From: Haemonchus contortus
Taxonomy: Eukaryota; Nematoda; Chromadorea; Rhabditida; Trichostrongylidae
Length of the DNA: 64,000 nt
Reading direction: 5' to 3'
Assembly (NCBI GenBank): GCA_000469685.2
Contig: LS997565.1
Coordinates: 20,853,240-20,917,239, forward strand
This document shows positions 62,363 through 64,000 of the stretch, in pieces. The translations under genes were made by a program, and so were the position numbers. The notes under the pieces were generated by a model. That model was given only the letters and a program-made list of their open reading frames with translations. It was not told the DNA's origin and ran no database searches. Each line of letters starts with the position of its first letter. Position 1 is the stretch's first letter.

Positions 62363-62640
62363 ATGGAAGTGTAGGGGCGGAGGCGGTGTAGTGGCAAGTG
62401 GCGCAGATCACGGGTTCGAATCTCGGACCGATGTGAGCCTATTTCAACCAAGCCTCCCATCTCTCCGGAGTCGATTAATTGGTACCAGACTCTCAAAGAC
62501 CAAGACTTTCACCCTTACAGCGAAGGTATGTGTCGACCCATGGCAGTTGAACGTGGTCAGCAACACACGTGTGAGCTCAATGGGTGCTTCATTGGATTTA
62601 TGATCCTGATCGCAAGGTAGAGCGTGAAGTGAAGGATGGG
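62363..62640 (+). mobile_element. tRNA-derived SINE, copy 3
   Basis: The plus-strand head has GGCGGTGTAGTGGCAAGTGG (A box) and CACGGGTTCGAATCTCGGAC (B box) about 20 bases further on, in tRNA-like spacing. The body contains TCGATTAATTGGTACCAG, shared with copy 2. The best preserved promoter of the three copies. It does not fold as a complete tRNA, so it is not a tRNA gene. Confidence 0.75.
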
Positions 62641-64000
62641 AAATCTTAGAGATAGCATGTAAAAGCAAAGTTCAGTATAAAGTTAGTTTCTGACTAGGAT
62701 GAATCTGTGGCCGTGAAATGCCGTCCAGACTGAAGGGAAGGAAGAGGCCACCTCCCCATCTCACAGTACGATTACGCACCCAGATAGTGTTTATTTCGCA
62801 CTGGTGTACTCAATTTACAAGTGGGAACGGAATGGAGAAGGGACCATTTGAACCGTGTTGACGAGTTGGGAATAGGATCGTATCGTTAAACAAAAGAAAG
62901 GTTCAGAGCTGTGAAACGGACATTCATGATAGGAAAAATCAAAGTTTTCATTTCTGGCCTAAATCAGTCGATCCTTTTCTTCTCCGTAAAAATTCCATCA
63001 CGAAGGCTAAGGGAGCGAAATGTTTATGAAATTTTCGAAACAATGGATAGTCAGATATTTCAGGTAGTTCCGCACACGGAGCGGGGTTCAGCAGGGCGAT
63101 ACCATCTCGCCCGAAGTTTCGGTGCCGTTCATTGGAATATTATGCGTGAAATGGAATGAGAAGACATGGAAATGAAAGTCGACGTCCGAAATTCGCATCA
63201 CTTCCGCTTTGCAGGCGTGCTTAAACACCAAACATTGAGAACGCGGAGCGAACGCTTACCGAATTCGACTACGCTTGTGGAACATGGACTCAATGACGAC
63301 TGTCTTCATGCGAAATGGCTGGGTAAATGATGCTCTCTTCACGGAACGAACATCTCCAAATGCTCTACCTACGAGTATTCAGAGAAATCACCTTAATGAC
63401 AACCTAGCGTAGGAGGTGACATATCGAAAAGAATGAAATGCCAAGTTGAACCGGCCTACATAGGGGTAATGAGGGCTTGGGAATCGTCTTCGCTGCATGC
63501 TCCACCCGAAAGGGCGATGCTCGGAATTTTCTTATACACGCAAAGGCAGCGGGATGCGAAATTTCATCACGTCAAGGAAACGAAGGTCAGATAAGCCCGA
63601 CACGCCATGCGATTCTGTGATAACCGTTGGATCTTTGTTGGATTGGATCCTCCGGAAGTCCTGGATGACCGCCAACCCAATGGTCAGATTCCTTCAATCA
63701 TGCGAAAGACGTGCACCTTTAGCGAGTAGGGTTCAGTGGATTACACTGGAAGGGACGAATGATGGGCCCGTTCGAGTAAATCAATAATTAACGGGACGAC
63801 ATGTGATTAGGTGGTTATATTTTTGGAGCTCTGAAGAACGCAACGAGAATGCTTTCTTGGGAGGAGGACGAGAATGGTGGCCCAAGTGTGAAGCTTTGTT
63901 ACTTGAAACGTAAAAAACTGCCGTCATGCCTCGTGCATGGCACAAAGGAGGGGTGAGGGTTAGGTCAAATTCTGCATGAGGCTGAATACATATCACATTT
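62641..64000. other. Unassigned sequence to the end of the window
   Basis: The frames at 62911-63159 and 63497-63787 (plus) have no recognisable domains. Nothing else was found. Confidence 0.4.

Noticed and set aside
62390..62440. tRNA-like A and B boxes suggesting a tRNA gene
   Set aside because: No acceptor stem or anticodon arm closes around them, and related copies share a tRNA-unrelated body. It is a SINE.

Overview
The window is nuclear DNA of a clade V (strongylid-like) nematode. Hookworm or another trichostrongyle-type parasite is the best guess. The reasons are: small introns mixed with very long, transposon-filled ones; polycistronic gene spacing of about 160-215 bp with a pyrimidine-AG acceptor just before each start codon; GC-AG introns; and gene content whose closest C. 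elegans counterparts (recalled, not searched) lie on chromosome IV. There arl-8, nuo-3, coq-3 and gdi-1 are Y57G11C genes, and rho-1 and urocanase are Y51H4A genes. Most open frames in the window are noise. The real genes were recovered by joining exons at consensus splice sites and checking that reading phase is kept.

Layout. 1-2273 (+): the last two exons of an Ig-domain muscle-type protein, preceded by an old direct repeat. 3297-7358 (-): arl-8, six exons, complete (185 aa). 8331-17148 (+): four same-strand, closely spaced complete genes that look like one operon. These are BRK1/HSPC300 (WAVE complex), nuo-3/NDUFA6 (complex I), coq-3 (ubiquinone methyltransferase) and gdi-1 (Rab GDI, 444 aa). 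17149-31875: a gene-poor island of decayed mobile elements (an ITm/DD37-like element, an RTE LINE, two mariners, a BEL/Pao gag and a MITE). It sits exactly between the two blocks that correspond to different C. elegans clones. 31876-49808 (+): urocanate hydratase, 15 exons, 670 aa, stretched to 17.9 kb by two huge introns. 50238-54723 (-): rho-1, six exons, 192 aa with a CVLL box, convergent with urocanase and carrying a full-length mariner in intron 3. 54724-64000: no convincing gene; one SINE and one MITE copy.

The most unusual content is inside urocanase intron 6. Two tandemly duplicated, antisense, single-intron genes encode diverged ubiquitin monomers. Copy A is exactly 76 codons and aligns to ubiquitin without gaps. 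It keeps K6, K27, K29, K48, K63, the L8/I44/V70 patch and Gly76, but has Ser at 75. Copy B stops after residue 73 and lacks the diglycine. Both have intact frames, the same intron position and a TTTCAG acceptor four bases upstream of ATG. They look like living, fast-evolving genes and not processed pseudogenes.

Functionally the genes are housekeeping: small GTPase trafficking (arl-8, gdi-1), actin control (BRK1, rho-1), mitochondrial respiration (nuo-3, coq-3) and histidine catabolism (urocanase). The rest is repeat biology: several terminal-inverted-repeat elements with clear TA or TTAA target duplications, a tRNA-derived SINE family (three copies), a short GC-rich palindromic repeat family (three copies) and a 1.56 kb Tc1-like fold-back.
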